Positions 50,463 to 59,681 are shown, counted from the stretch's first letter. The stretch is DNA of 64,000 nt from Streptomyces sp. NBC_01214 (GCF_026340975.1 NZ_JAPEOS010000001.1:3691001-3755000), one strand, 5' to 3'. The notes: generated by a model from the letters alone, not told the origin. Numbers and translations: made by a program.

Positions 50463-50966
50463 TCGAACCTCCTCGGGGCGGACCGGCCGGAGGTCGTCCT
50501 CGCGGCGTTCCGGCGCGGCGAGCCGAAGGTCGGGGTGGCGGCGATCGGGCTCGCCCTCCACCACGCCGACCCCGGGGCCGTGCTCCCCGTGGTGGCGAGG
50601 GCGCTGGAGTCGGCGGACCGGACCGGACCGGACCGGGAGGTCCGCCGGCAGGGGGTCATCGCCCTGGCGCACGTCGCTCGGCTCCACCGCACGGTGGACC
50701 GGCGCTGTCTGCAACCGCTGCGCGGCCGCCCCCGCGGCAACGAGGCCGATGACGACCTGTGGTCCTTCGTGCCGCACCGGGGGCTGCCGCTCCGGCTGTG
50801 GCGGCACCACCTGTGGGAGCGGCTGGTGGAGCGGGTGCGCCGACCGTTCGACCGAGTGGCCGACCGGTACGGGCGGGGCGGTCGCCGTCCGGGCGGCGGC
50901 CCGCCACAGCGGCCGCCTTCCACAGCGGCGGCCGGATACGGGGCACGGGTCAGCGGGACACCGTGA
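50463..50966 (+). pseudogene. HEAT-like helical protein lacking a start codon
   Basis: The frame ending at TGA 50964-50966 has coding-like sequence PEVVLAAFRRGEPKVGVAAI, VRRQGVIALAHVARLHRTVD, GNEADDDLWSFVPHR and LWRHHLWERLVERV, suggesting a small helical (HEAT-like) protein of about 165 residues. Between the stop of the preceding gene (50403) and this region there is no ATG, GTG or TTG in frame; the first is GTG 50535, which would drop about 25 conserved-looking residues. Either a 5' deletion removed the start, or translation uses the internal GTG. The 3' end overlaps the F420-type gene by 17 bp. Confidence 0.5.
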
Positions 50967-51408
50967 TCCGGAAGACCGGGTGGTCGCCGGCGGCCGCCTG
51001 CAGTTCGGCGTCGGAGGACTTGGCCGTGACGCCCTGGAAGAACCGGTTGACCTCCCAGCCCCACTTCTCCAGGTAGGCGCGCATGATGTCGGCCTTCTGC
51101 ACCGGGTCGGTGATCTCGGTGACGGTGAACGCGCGCACCTTGCGCCCCACGCGCAGTTCGCCGCCGCCCGCCACCCGCATGTTGCGGACCCACTGGGAGT
51201 GGCCGCGGGCCGAGACCAGGTATTGGGCACCCTCGTAGGTGTGCGGGTTGACCGGGATCCGCTGCATCTCGCCGGACTTGCGGCCGCGCACCGACAGCTC
51301 GGCGGTTCCCGCCAGACTGATGCCGAAGCGGGCCAGCTTGCCGAAGAGCGAGTTGAAGCGGGTCTCGAACGAGGTGGCCTGGACGTAGTACGGGGTGGGC
51401 GCGTTCAT
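50950..51408 (-). CDS. Deazaflavin (F420)-dependent nitroreductase-family protein
   Basis: 152 residues, ATG 51408 with GGAGGT 5 nt upstream. The sequence ELSVRGRKSGEMQRIPVNPH, YLVSARGHSQWVRNMRVAGGG and VFRIT at the end are typical of the Ddn/deazaflavin-dependent nitroreductase family, which use F420H2 to reduce quinones and nitro compounds. Divergent from a TetR gene; the 157-bp gap has three palindromes, so it is almost certainly TetR-controlled. Confidence 0.9.
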   Translation of the reverse strand: MNAPTPYYVQATSFETRFNSLFGKLARFGISLAGTAELSVRGRKSGEMQRIPVNPHTYEGAQYLVSARGHSQWVRNMRVAGGGELRVGRKVRAFTVTEITDPVQKADIMRAYLEKWGWEVNRFFQGVTAKSSDAELQAAAGDHPVFRITVSR

Positions 51409-51438
51409 CGTGACCTCCGGGGCCGCTTTCTCCAATGA

Positions 51439-51504
51439 GAGAGCACTGCTCTCGCTTGAGAGCAGTGTGCACGGATCGGTGTGCCAAAGCAAGAGCGGTG
51501 CTCT
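51439..51504. promoter_or_regulatory. Three GAGAGC-type operators for the divergent TetR
   Basis: GAGAGCACTGCTCTC (51439-51453, perfect 7-bp arms), a half-site GAGAGCAGTG (51458-51467), and AGAGCGGTGCTCT (51492-51504, 5-bp arms). Consensus GAGAGCnnTGCTCTC. Confidence 0.75.
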
Positions 51505-51565
51505 CGCATAGGAGCGGCGATCCGGTTTCTGGGCAGTGCTCCGTTCACGTGGCAGACTGACCCGC

Positions 51566-52264
51566 ATGAACACCGTGCGAGGGGCCAGGGAGCGGGCCCG
51601 CATCGAGGTCACCGCCGCCATCAAGGACGAGGCGCGCCGCATGCTCGCGGCCGAGGGCGCCGCCAAGCTCTCCCTGCGCGCCGTCGCCCGCGAGCTGGGC
51701 ATGGTCTCCTCCGCCCTCTACCGATACTTCCCCAGTCGGGACGAACTGCTCACCGCCCTCATCATCGACGCGTACGACAGCGTCGGCTCGGCCGCCGAGG
51801 TGGCCGACGCCCGCGCCCGTGCCGCCGGGGCCCCGGCCCGCGCCCGCTGGATCGCGGTCTGCGAGGCCGTCCGCTCCTGGGCGCTGGAGCACCCGCACGA
51901 GTACGCCCTCATCTACGGTTCCCCGGTCCCCGGCTACAGCGCCCCCGTCGACACCGTGGGCCCGGCCTCCCGCGTCGGCAACACCTTCATCGGCATCCTC
52001 CGCGCCGCGTACGAGGGCCCGGGCCTCGCCCTCCCGCCGCTGCCGCCCGCCCTGCGCTCCGAGGCCGACCGGATGACCGCCGACTTCGCCGAGGGCCTGC
52101 CCCCGGCGGTCACCGCCGCTCTGGTCGCCGCCTGGGCCCAGCTGGTCGGGCTGGTGTCCTTCGAACTGTTCGGCCAGTTCAACCGGGTCGTCGAGGACCG
52201 CGCCGCCTTCTTCGCGCACGCCGCCGACCAGTTGGCGCACGGGGTCGGGCTGCCGGCCGTGTGA
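51566..52264 (+). CDS. TetR-family regulator with WHG-type C-terminal domain
   Basis: 232 residues, ATG 51566. DNA-binding helix-turn-helix is LSLRAVARELGMVSSALYRYF. The C-terminal domain includes WIAVCEAVRSWALEHPHEYALIYGSPVPGY, characteristic of the WHG subgroup. It probably represses itself and the divergent F420-type oxidoreductase through the sites at 51439-51504, responding to an electrophile or quinone-like ligand (inference). Confidence 0.92.
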   Translation: MNTVRGARERARIEVTAAIKDEARRMLAAEGAAKLSLRAVARELGMVSSALYRYFPSRDELLTALIIDAYDSVGSAAEVADARARAAGAPARARWIAVCEAVRSWALEHPHEYALIYGSPVPGYSAPVDTVGPASRVGNTFIGILRAAYEGPGLALPPLPPALRSEADRMTADFAEGLPPAVTAALVAAWAQLVGLVSFELFGQFNRVVEDRAAFFAHAADQLAHGVGLPAV

Positions 52265-52291
52265 CGGGAGGGCGGAGGCGCGGACCGTTGT

Positions 52292-52342
52292 GGAGATCCA
52301 GGAGATGTCCCAGATCTGGGAGATCTGGGAGATCCAGGAGAT
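52292..52342. repeat. GGAGATCCAGGAGAT repeat cluster with CCCAGATCTGGG palindrome
   Basis: The 15-mer GGAGATCCAGGAGAT occurs at 52292-52306 and 52328-52342, flanking the perfect 12-bp palindrome CCCAGATCTGGG (52309-52320) and a further GGGAGATC. The 204-bp interval between the TetR and spherulin-4 genes is otherwise empty. Confidence 0.7.
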
Positions 52343-52468
52343 TCACATGATGAGGGGATGGCTCGCTCCTCTGTTCCCCCTGCGAATGCGGACGGTTCAG
52401 CCTTGAACGACGGGCCGCCCGTCTAGTGTTCCTCGGGTCGCCCCCCGCCGCCGCCGGAGGAAACGTTC

Positions 52469-53413
52469 ATGCCCCGCGCCGTGAAGGCCTTGTACGCCGC
52501 CCTGGTCGCTGCCCTATTGGCCGCGTCGGCGCCCGCCATCATCGCCGCGGCACGCGACGTGTCCGGGCCGGCCGCGCCGGTGCCCGACCCGCCCCCCACT
52601 CCCCGGACGCCGGGCGTGCGGGGCCTGGAAATCGGCGTCCCCGCGTACGTCTGGGCGAACGACCCCATGCTGACCGACCTCACCGCCACCGCTCCGGCCC
52701 CCTCGGTGGTCGTACTGAACCCGGGCAACGGCGACTCCCCGTTCGACGGTCCCTGGCGGGCCCGCGCCGACGCGCTGCGCGCCCGCACCACCTCCACCGG
52801 CGAGAAGACCCGGGTGCTCGGCTACGTCCACACCGATCACGGCAACCGCGACATCGCCGCGGCCAAGGCCTCCGTCGACAACTACCTCAAGACCCCCGAC
52901 GGCCGTCTCCACGTCGACGGCATCTTCTTCGACGTCGTCAGCCGTGACTGCGGCCCCGCCAACTCCACCCGCGACTACTATGCCGAGCTGCGCCGCTACG
53001 TCCAGGAGGTGATGGACGCGGCCGACCCGGCCGCGCCCGACCTCGTCGTCAACAACCCCGGCACCGCCATAGCCGACTGCTACCTGGAGCCGGGTCACCG
53101 CACCGCGGACGTCTTCGTCACGTTCGAGGACACATACGCCGCGTACACCGGCGCCGGCTGGCTCGGCGGCAACGTCTTCGACCGCCTCTCCGGCTACCGT
53201 TCCGGCACCGAACTGGACCCGAGCGGGACGGCGTTCTGGCACCTGGTCCACGACGTCCCCGACCCCGAGGCGATGCGCGCCACCTTGCGCACGGCCTTCG
53301 CCCGCGGCGCGGGCTACGCGTACGCGACCAGCACGGTCATGCCCAACCCTTGGAACGCGGGCCCGACATGGAAGTACCGCACCCAGACCACGTACGCGGC
53401 CACCCTCGGCTGA
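52469..53413 (+). CDS. Secreted spherulation-specific family 4 protein
   Basis: 314 residues, ATG 52469 with GGAGGAAA upstream. A signal peptide (KALYAALVAALLAASAPAI) is followed by the spherulin-4 domain: LEIGVPAYVWANDPML, VVVLNPGNGDSP, TRVLGYVHTDHGNRD, VDGIFFDVVSRDC and DVFVTFEDTY. The TIM-barrel-like fold, with acidic residues after strands, suggests a glycan hydrolase, often galactosaminidase-like; the exact activity is not established here. Confidence 0.9.
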   Translation: MPRAVKALYAALVAALLAASAPAIIAAARDVSGPAAPVPDPPPTPRTPGVRGLEIGVPAYVWANDPMLTDLTATAPAPSVVVLNPGNGDSPFDGPWRARADALRARTTSTGEKTRVLGYVHTDHGNRDIAAAKASVDNYLKTPDGRLHVDGIFFDVVSRDCGPANSTRDYYAELRRYVQEVMDAADPAAPDLVVNNPGTAIADCYLEPGHRTADVFVTFEDTYAAYTGAGWLGGNVFDRLSGYRSGTELDPSGTAFWHLVHDVPDPEAMRATLRTAFARGAGYAYATSTVMPNPWNAGPTWKYRTQTTYAATLG

Positions 53414-53443
53414 GGGCGCACGGACGGTGAGCCCGCGGGCTTC

Positions 53444-54790
53444 GTGGTGGTGGTGGGCGTGACCGGCACCCGCCCGCTGCGCAGCAGTCAGGCGTTTCGC
53501 GACCTGTGGATCGGTACCTCGGTTTCTCAACTCGGCCAGCAGATGGCCAATGTGGCGGTGTTGGCCCAGGTCTGGGACTTGACCCGCAGCCCCGTGGGTA
53601 CCGGAGCCATCGGGCTCGCGACCGGCCTGCCGATGGTGCTGTTCGGGCTGCTCGGCGGCACGTTGGCCGATGCCGTTGACCGCCGTGCGGTGCTGCGGGC
53701 CACCACCGCGGGCCAGGTGCTGGCCGCCGCAGGGCTGTGTGCCCAGGCCCTGGCGAACAACAACAGCGTGCTCCTGTTGCTCGCCCTGGTCGCCGTGGGG
53801 ACCGGTTGCAGCGGGCTCGGCGCTCCTGCCCGGCGCACCCTCCCGGTCCGGCTGTTGCCGGCCGACCAGGTCGCGGCCGGTCTTGCGCTGACCAACATCT
53901 CCTTCCAGGCGGCGATGCTGGCCGGGCCCGCGATGGCCGGGCTGATCATCGCCCGCTGGGATGTCCCTGCCGCATACGCGATCCAGGCGACGGCCACGGC
54001 GTTCTCGATGCTCGCGGTGATCCGCCTGCCTGCCATGCGGCCCGAAGGCACCGGCGCGGCAGGCGGCAGACGCCGACCGGAGCGCGGCGGTTGGCGGATC
54101 GTCCTGCGCCGCCCGACGCTGTGGGGCGCGATGGCCACCGACCTGTCCACCACGCTGCTCGCCATGCCCATCGCGCTCTTCCCCTTGGTCAACGAGATCC
54201 GTTTCGGGGGGAACCCGCGGACCCTCGGCTTGTTCCTCTCGGCCGTCGCGGTCGGGGGAATCACGGCCGGTCTGCCCTCCGGCACGGTGACGCGCTGGCG
54301 CCGCGGCGGCCTCGTACAGCTGTCCGCAGCTTGCATCTGGGGCCTGGCGCTGGCCTGTTTCGGGCTGGCGGAGCCGTTGTGGCTGGCGCTCGGCTGCCTG
54401 GCCGTGGCGGGCGCTGCCGACACCGTGTCCGTCGTCACCCGCAGCGCCCTGGTCCAACAGGAGACCCCGGACGCGTACCGGGGGCGGGTCTCCTCGGTCG
54501 AACACGTCATCGGTGTCGCCGGCCCCGAGCTCGGCAACTTCCGAGGTGGTCTGGTGGCGTCCGCCACCTCCGCCCCCTTCTCCCTGGTCCTCGGCGGACT
54601 GTCCGCCGTCTTGGCGATCGCCGCCGTGGCCGTGACCAACGCACCCCTTCGCGCCTACCGCACGCCCTCCGCCGCCGCGCAGCCGACCGCTCCCGGAGCC
54701 GTCGAAGCACCGGCGGCCGCCGGTCAGGTTGCCTCGGATGCCCGCCGAGAGGGCGGGGCCTTCCTCGCGGCGGACAAGAGGTCCGCGTGA
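53444..54790 (+). CDS. MFS transporter (EntS/MDR-like)
   Basis: 448 residues with about twelve hydrophobic segments. The conserved start FRDLWIGTSVSQLGQQMANV and LLGGTLADAVDRRAVLRAT (motif A equivalent) are typical of enterobactin exporter/multidrug MFS proteins. Several in-frame GTG codons (53444-53459) make the exact start uncertain. An Ala/Pro-rich tail follows the last helix. Possible drug or siderophore efflux. Confidence 0.88.
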   Translation: MVVVGVTGTRPLRSSQAFRDLWIGTSVSQLGQQMANVAVLAQVWDLTRSPVGTGAIGLATGLPMVLFGLLGGTLADAVDRRAVLRATTAGQVLAAAGLCAQALANNNSVLLLLALVAVGTGCSGLGAPARRTLPVRLLPADQVAAGLALTNISFQAAMLAGPAMAGLIIARWDVPAAYAIQATATAFSMLAVIRLPAMRPEGTGAAGGRRRPERGGWRIVLRRPTLWGAMATDLSTTLLAMPIALFPLVNEIRFGGNPRTLGLFLSAVAVGGITAGLPSGTVTRWRRGGLVQLSAACIWGLALACFGLAEPLWLALGCLAVAGAADTVSVVTRSALVQQETPDAYRGRVSSVEHVIGVAGPELGNFRGGLVASATSAPFSLVLGGLSAVLAIAAVAVTNAPLRAYRTPSAAAQPTAPGAVEAPAAAGQVASDARREGGAFLAADKRSA

Positions 54791-54836
54791 CCGGGCCGGG
54801 CGCCGCGCACGGGACCCCCCGGGACCGGTGCAGGAG

Positions 54837-55517
54837 TCAGACCGACCGTCCGGCGGGCTGCGGATAGCCGATTTCGGAGACGTCCCGGGCCAGATCCGCC
54901 AGGGCGACCGCTGCGTTCAGCGACGATACGAGCTCCTGGTCCAACGGGCGCAACGCGTACACGTCGCTCACCGCACCCAGGTCCACGGGGACCTCGTAGT
55001 AGTCCTCGGCGAAGCGCTGGAACGCTTCCGGCGAACGGTCCACCAGGAGCGTGAACAGTGCTGTCGTCCCATCAGGATCGGTACGGCCCGCGGGAAACTC
55101 GATCGCCCCGTGCCGCCACTGATCGTCGGCCGCACCCCGCCACAAGCAGGCTGTGATGACGGGGACGCCGTCCTCGTCGGTGAACGCAGGCTCTTCCACG
55201 AAGCGCCGAAAGGCCTCGGGGACGTCGTCGATCACTCCCGGCCACGGCGCACCACCGTTGCCGTACGGGTTCATCGCCGATTCATGGCCGAAGCCGCGGA
55301 CGTAGCCGCCGGCCGCCGAAAACACGATGGAGTACGCGTCTCCCGATCCGTCGCGCATCGAGGCCATCTCCTCGCCGACGGCCCAACCCGCGTCGAAGGA
55401 GTAGTACCGGCTTTCCCAGTCCGGACTCAAGATCGCATCGAGCATCGCAAGTGAGCGGCACAGGTCCCGCAGATCGGTGATGGCGGGAAGCCGGCGGGCT
55501 ACGTCGTAGACGGTCAT
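54837..55517 (-). CDS. Conserved hypothetical protein (possible immunity-type)
   Basis: 226 residues, ATG 55517, with LAMLDAILSPDWESRYYSFD, GEEMASMRDGSGDAYSIVFS and RFAEDYYEVPVDL. No membrane segment or catalytic motif. Similar small acidic proteins occur near polymorphic-toxin immunity loci in streptomycetes as far as I recall, but no toxin gene is adjacent. I do not assign a function. Confidence 0.7.
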   Translation of the reverse strand: MTVYDVARRLPAITDLRDLCRSLAMLDAILSPDWESRYYSFDAGWAVGEEMASMRDGSGDAYSIVFSAAGGYVRGFGHESAMNPYGNGGAPWPGVIDDVPEAFRRFVEEPAFTDEDGVPVITACLWRGAADDQWRHGAIEFPAGRTDPDGTTALFTLLVDRSPEAFQRFAEDYYEVPVDLGAVSDVYALRPLDQELVSSLNAAVALADLARDVSEIGYPQPAGRSV

Positions 55518-55652
55518 CCGCTCATCGAAGCGGATGCCTCTGACATCCGGACGCCTCCGGCTGCCGCCCCCTGACGCGGGGCGTCTCCGGTGCCCGCGTC
55601 AGCCGTGGGTGCGGCGTGCCGGCGGCGGTGGAACGCCCAGGCCGCCGCTCGC

Positions 55653-56455
55653 TCAGCCCAGGCCGCCGTCGCTCCGGAGCAGCTGGCCGTTGATCCAACC
55701 CCCCTCGGCGGAGCAGAGGAACGTGACCAGGTTCGCGCAGTCCTGCGGCACACCGAGGCGTCCCAGGGGAGTGGAACGGATCAGGTCCGCCTTCTGCCCC
55801 TCGGTCATCCACCCGGTGTCGGTCGGTCCGGGATCGACGGCGTTGCAGGTCACTCCCAGATGGGCGAGCTCGTGGGCGGCGGCGGTCGTGATCCGGTCCA
55901 TCGCACCCTTGCTCGCCCCGTACGGCAGGTTGCCGGCGGTGTGGTCGCTGGTCAGGCTGACGATCCGGCCGCTGCCGTGCGGCCCGCGGAACCGCAGCCC
56001 GTACTCCCGGACCAGCAGCCAGGTGGCCCGCGCGTTGACCGCGAAGTGCAGGTCGAAGCCGTCCACCGTGGTGTCCAACAGACCCGAATCGACCGACTCG
56101 CCATGGCAGAGCACCAGCGCGGTGACGTTCCCCAGCGCACCCTCGACGCCGTCGAAGAGCTGCGCCGGCACGGCCGGGTCGCTGAGGTCCGCCTCGACCG
56201 CGTGGGCCTTCGCCCCCGAGGACGTCACCTTCGACCGCAGCGCTTCGGGCGCACCCGACTCCCTGCCCCACTGCATCCGCGCGTCGTACGGAGACCAGTA
56301 GGTGAAGGCCACGTCCCACCCGGCCCGAGCCAGGTCCAGCACGACGGACGACGCGATCCCCGCCGACCGTCCCGCCCCCGTGACCAAGGCGATCGGACGC
56401 CCCGCCCCGCCCCGCCCGCGTCCCGCCGACTCCCCGCGCCCGCCCCACCGGTCAT
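55653..56455 (-). CDS. SDR-family oxidoreductase; start region frameshifted
   Basis: The body is a clear SDR: PIALVTGAGRSAGIASSVVL, VLCHGESVD, IVSLTSDHTA with catalytic Ser and YGASKGAMDR (YxxxK), GWMTEGQKADLIRSTPLGRLG and WINGQLLRSDGG. The good start, GAGGAGGGACGAC-ATG at 56455, reads a different frame (MTGGAGAGSRRDAGG) from the body, and the body frame has no ATG, GTG or TTG near. A one-base change in the GGGGCGGGGCGGGGC tract near 56400 would join them. Real frameshift or homopolymer error. Confidence 0.75.
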
Positions 56456-56499
56456 GTCGTCCCTCCTCGCGGGCGGCGATCAGTCGCGCCGTGCCCCGG

Positions 56500-56751
56500 T
56501 CAGCGCCCGTCGTTCTCCGGACGGCGGGCGAATCCGAGCAGCACGTGCGTGACCCGGAGCAGGAACACCACCGCCGCCAGGATGCCGCCCGCCACGGCCA
56601 GGATCCGGCGCGTCGACGGGGAGGGGGAGAACACCAGCACGGACCCGTACACCGCGCCGAAGGCGAGGGCGGCCGCGAAGCAGGCGCTGACCAAGGCGTA
56701 GCCGATCTCGATGGTGATCGCGTCCCGGTCCGCCTGCGTACGTCGCTCCAT
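56500..56751 (-). CDS. DUF6332 small membrane protein
   Basis: 83 residues, ATG 56751. MERRTQADRDAITIEIGYAL then two hydrophobic segments (about 20-42 and 49-72) and an Arg-rich tail: the DUF6332 pattern. Probably a small inner-membrane protein; no function known. Confidence 0.75.
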   Translation of the reverse strand: MERRTQADRDAITIEIGYALVSACFAAALAFGAVYGSVLVFSPSPSTRRILAVAGGILAAVVFLLRVTHVLLGFARRPENDGR

Positions 56752-56802
56752 GCGTGCAGTTTCACAGCGTGCACGGCCCGTCACAAGCCCCCCGCCCGCC
56801 CT

Positions 56803-57546
56803 TCAGATTCCGGCCGTCTCCGTCCACAGCCGGGCCAGTGCCGGGTCGCCCGTCACCCCCGGACCCGCCACCGGGGTCCGGTTCCAGAGCGCCGCGTACA
56901 GCCATGCCGCCTCGCCGGTCAGTTCGCAGTCGGCCACCTCGCCCGTATCGCCCCGCACCGTACGGGCCGGCGCCGCCGACAGGTGCACGGTCCACACCGC
57001 GCCCGTGTCGGCGGCCCGCACCCGCACCACCTTGGGCTCGGCGGTCCGCACCCGGCTGCGCGGCCGGGCGTGGAAGCCGGTCAGCAGCTCGTCCACCCCG
57101 TCCTCCGCGAACTGCGGCTCCACCGCGGAGAACAGCACGCCGAGCGCGGCCTCCGCATCCATCCGGTGCACGGCGGTCTCGTGCGCCTGCCGCCGGGCCC
57201 AGAACGCCACCGGCGAGGGCGGGGCGGTGGGCAGGAAGGTCCAGCACTGCACGTCGGCCGGCGCCTCGTGCAGGGTCCGCACCAGGTCCGCGTGGCCCTC
57301 CCGGAACCACGCCAGCAGCTCGCCGCCGACCAGCTCCGGCGCGTCCGGGAAGCCCACCGGCTCCAGCCGCCGCTCCGCGACGTACGCGGTGGCCCAGCGG
57401 TGCACCGAGCCGGTGTGCCGCAGCAGGTCGGTGACCCGCCACCCCGGGCAGGTGGGGACCGCGGAGTCCGTACCGGCGCGTTCGGCCACCTCGGCGAGCA
57501 GCTCGCCTTCGCGGGCGAGGGTCTTCACATGTTCGGTGATCTCCAT
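56803..57546 (-). CDS. Maleylpyruvate isomerase-family (MDMPI) mycothiol-dependent protein
   Basis: 247 residues, ATG 57546 with AGGA 8 nt upstream. Conserved start HVKTLAREGELLAEVAERAG, PTCPGWRVTDLLRHTGSVHRW (helical DinB-like core with metal ligand His), AHETAVHRMDAEAALG and a C-terminal MDMPI_C domain. Family members use mycothiol, the actinobacterial thiol, in isomerase or transferase reactions. Divergent from alkB with about 40 bp between starts. Confidence 0.9.
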   Translation of the reverse strand: MEITEHVKTLAREGELLAEVAERAGTDSAVPTCPGWRVTDLLRHTGSVHRWATAYVAERRLEPVGFPDAPELVGGELLAWFREGHADLVRTLHEAPADVQCWTFLPTAPPSPVAFWARRQAHETAVHRMDAEAALGVLFSAVEPQFAEDGVDELLTGFHARPRSRVRTAEPKVVRVRAADTGAVWTVHLSAAPARTVRGDTGEVADCELTGEAAWLYAALWNRTPVAGPGVTGDPALARLWTETAGI

Positions 57547-57585
57547 ACCGTGAGTCCTATCAGCCCGCCCGTGACAATGGAGAGC

Positions 57586-58245
57586 ATGGACGGGGAACTC
57601 TTTCCGCGCGAGCGGACCGTGATCGCTCCCGGTGCCGTTCACGTGCCGGACTGGCTCGGGGCGGGGCGCCAGCGCGAGTTGCTGGCGGCCTGCCGCGCGT
57701 GGGCCCGGCCGCCCGCAGGCCTGCGCACCGTACGCACCCCGGGCGGTGGGGTGATGACCGCCCGCCAGGTGTGCCTCGGCCTGCACTGGTACCCGTACGG
57801 GTACGCGCGCACCGTGGTCGACGGCGACGGGGCACCGGTCAAACCGATGCCGCCGTGGCTCGCCGAGCTGGGGCGGGAGGCGGTGACCGCCGCGTACGGG
57901 GACCCGCCGCCGTCCGGGACCGGGGCGGCCTACGACATCGCGCTGATCAACTTCTACGCCGGCGACTCCCGCATGGGCATGCACCGCGACGCCGAGGAGA
58001 GGTCACCGGCGCCGGTGGTCTCGCTCAGCCTCGGCGACACCTGCGTCTTCCGCTTCGGGAACACCGCCTCGCGCGGGCGCCCGTACCGGGACGTCGAGCT
58101 GTGCAGCGGGGACCTCTTCGTCTTCGGTGCGGAGAGCCGGCTGGCCTATCACGGGGTGCCGAAGGTCCTGCCGGACACGGGCCCGCGGGAGCTCGAGCTG
58201 ACCGGGCGGCTGAACATCACACTCCGGGTCGGCGGGCTCGGCTGA
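57586..58245 (+). CDS. alkB: AlkB-type alpha-ketoglutarate-dependent DNA/RNA repair dioxygenase
   Basis: 219 residues from ATG 57586 (ATG 57577 also in frame). The iron site is HRD in MGMHRDAEER (HxD) with the distal His in LAYHGVPK, and RLNITLR is the RxNxTxR 2-oxoglutarate motif. It removes 1-methyladenine and 3-methylcytosine by oxidative demethylation. Divergent from the MDMPI gene. Confidence 0.93.
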   Translation: MDGELFPRERTVIAPGAVHVPDWLGAGRQRELLAACRAWARPPAGLRTVRTPGGGVMTARQVCLGLHWYPYGYARTVVDGDGAPVKPMPPWLAELGREAVTAAYGDPPPSGTGAAYDIALINFYAGDSRMGMHRDAEERSPAPVVSLSLGDTCVFRFGNTASRGRPYRDVELCSGDLFVFGAESRLAYHGVPKVLPDTGPRELELTGRLNITLRVGGLG

Positions 58246-58288
58246 GCGGCGGCACCCGGGACCCTCCGATCATGCGAGGATCGATGCC

Positions 58289-59557
58289 ATGAACGGCAAC
58301 GGGGCCCCGCCGCGGGTGGGGGATGTGACCGCGCCATCCGCTTCCGGTACGGCTGCGCGGACCAGGCTGGAACGGGGGCGCGGCGCGCTCGGGCCGGCGC
58401 TGGAGCTCGTCCACACCGGCCGTGCCCCGACCCGCGCCGTGCTGACGGCCGAGCTCGGGGTGACCCGCGCCACCGCCGGAGCGGTCGCCGCCGAGCTGGA
58501 GGCCCTCGGGCTGATCCGCGTCGACTCCCGCCCGGGCGGAGCCGGAGGGACCGGCGGATCCCAGGGCCGCCCCTCGCACCGGCTCTCGGTGGCCGAGGAT
58601 GGCCCGGTGGCGCTGGCCGCCCAGGTGCACTCGGACGGCTTCCGCGCCGCTCTGGTCGGCCTCGGCGGCCGCATCGTGGCCACCGCTCCCGGCAAGGTCA
58701 TCGTCTCCGCCGATCCGGCGCAGGTGCTGGGCGCGGTCGTGGAGGCGGGTGCGGAGCTGCTCGTGCAGAGCGGCCGCCGCTGCGTCGGGGCGGGGCTCGC
58801 GGTCCCCTCGGCGGTCGCGGAGCCGGACGGTACGGCGCTGAACCCGCTGCACCTGGCCTGGCCGGCCGGTTCTCCCGTACGGGCCATCTTCGCGGAGTGC
58901 GTGAAGGCGGCCGGGATCGACGGTCCGGCCCTGACGGGCAACGACGTCAACCTCGCGGCCCTGGCCGAGCACCGGCACGGCGCGGGGCGCAGCGCCCAGC
59001 ACCTGCTGTGCGTGGCCACCGGGCACCGCGGGGTCGGCGGGGCGCTGGTGCTGGACGGTCGCCTGCACAGCGGGAGTTCGGGGCTGGCACTGGAGGTCGG
59101 CCACCTCACCGTGAACCCCGAGGGACGGGCCTGCCACTGCGGCAGCCGCGGCTGCCTGGACGTGGAGGCGGACCCGTTGGCCTTCCTCACCGCAGCGGGC
59201 CGCAGCCCCGGCCCCGAGGTGTCGTTGCTCCAGCAGGCCCGCGACCTGCTGCGCGACGAGCCCGCGGAACCGGCGGTACGGGCAGCCACGGAGGAGCTGA
59301 TCGACCGGCTCGGGCTCGGCCTCGCGGGCCTGGTGAACATCCTCAACCCGGACCGGATCATCCTGGGCGGGCTGCACCGGGAGCTGCTGTACGCCGACCC
59401 GGAGCGGCTGCGCGCGGTGGTCGCGGACCGCAGCCTGTGGGGACGCAGCGGCGGGGTGCCGATCCTGCCGTGCACCCTGGACCACAACAGCCTGGTCGGC
59501 GCGGCGGAGCTGGCGTGGCAGCCGGTGCTCGACGATCCGCTGGGCGCCCTGGTCTGA
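58289..59557 (+). CDS. ROK-family transcriptional regulator
   Basis: 422 residues, ATG 58289. N-terminal winged helix (TAELGVTRATAGAVAAELEALGLI), then the ROK sugar-kinase-like core with ATP-site segments and the zinc motif CHCGSRGCLDVEA (ROK CxCGxxGCxE, here ending in Asp). NLAALAEHRHGAG and VATGHRGVGGALVLDG are the DNxA and GxGxG regions. Likely a sugar-responsive repressor; no transporter adjacent. Confidence 0.92.
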   Translation: MNGNGAPPRVGDVTAPSASGTAARTRLERGRGALGPALELVHTGRAPTRAVLTAELGVTRATAGAVAAELEALGLIRVDSRPGGAGGTGGSQGRPSHRLSVAEDGPVALAAQVHSDGFRAALVGLGGRIVATAPGKVIVSADPAQVLGAVVEAGAELLVQSGRRCVGAGLAVPSAVAEPDGTALNPLHLAWPAGSPVRAIFAECVKAAGIDGPALTGNDVNLAALAEHRHGAGRSAQHLLCVATGHRGVGGALVLDGRLHSGSSGLALEVGHLTVNPEGRACHCGSRGCLDVEADPLAFLTAAGRSPGPEVSLLQQARDLLRDEPAEPAVRAATEELIDRLGLGLAGLVNILNPDRIILGGLHRELLYADPERLRAVVADRSLWGRSGGVPILPCTLDHNSLVGAAELAWQPVLDDPLGALV

Positions 59558-59681
59558 AGGCCGTCTGCGAGGTCCGCGACCGGCCCGGGCGGTCGTGCCC
59601 GGGCCGTCGTGCTGGATCGTCGCGCCCGGGCCGTTCCCGGGGATCGGGCCGTCACCGCAGGTCGGGCCGTCCTCGCCGGTC

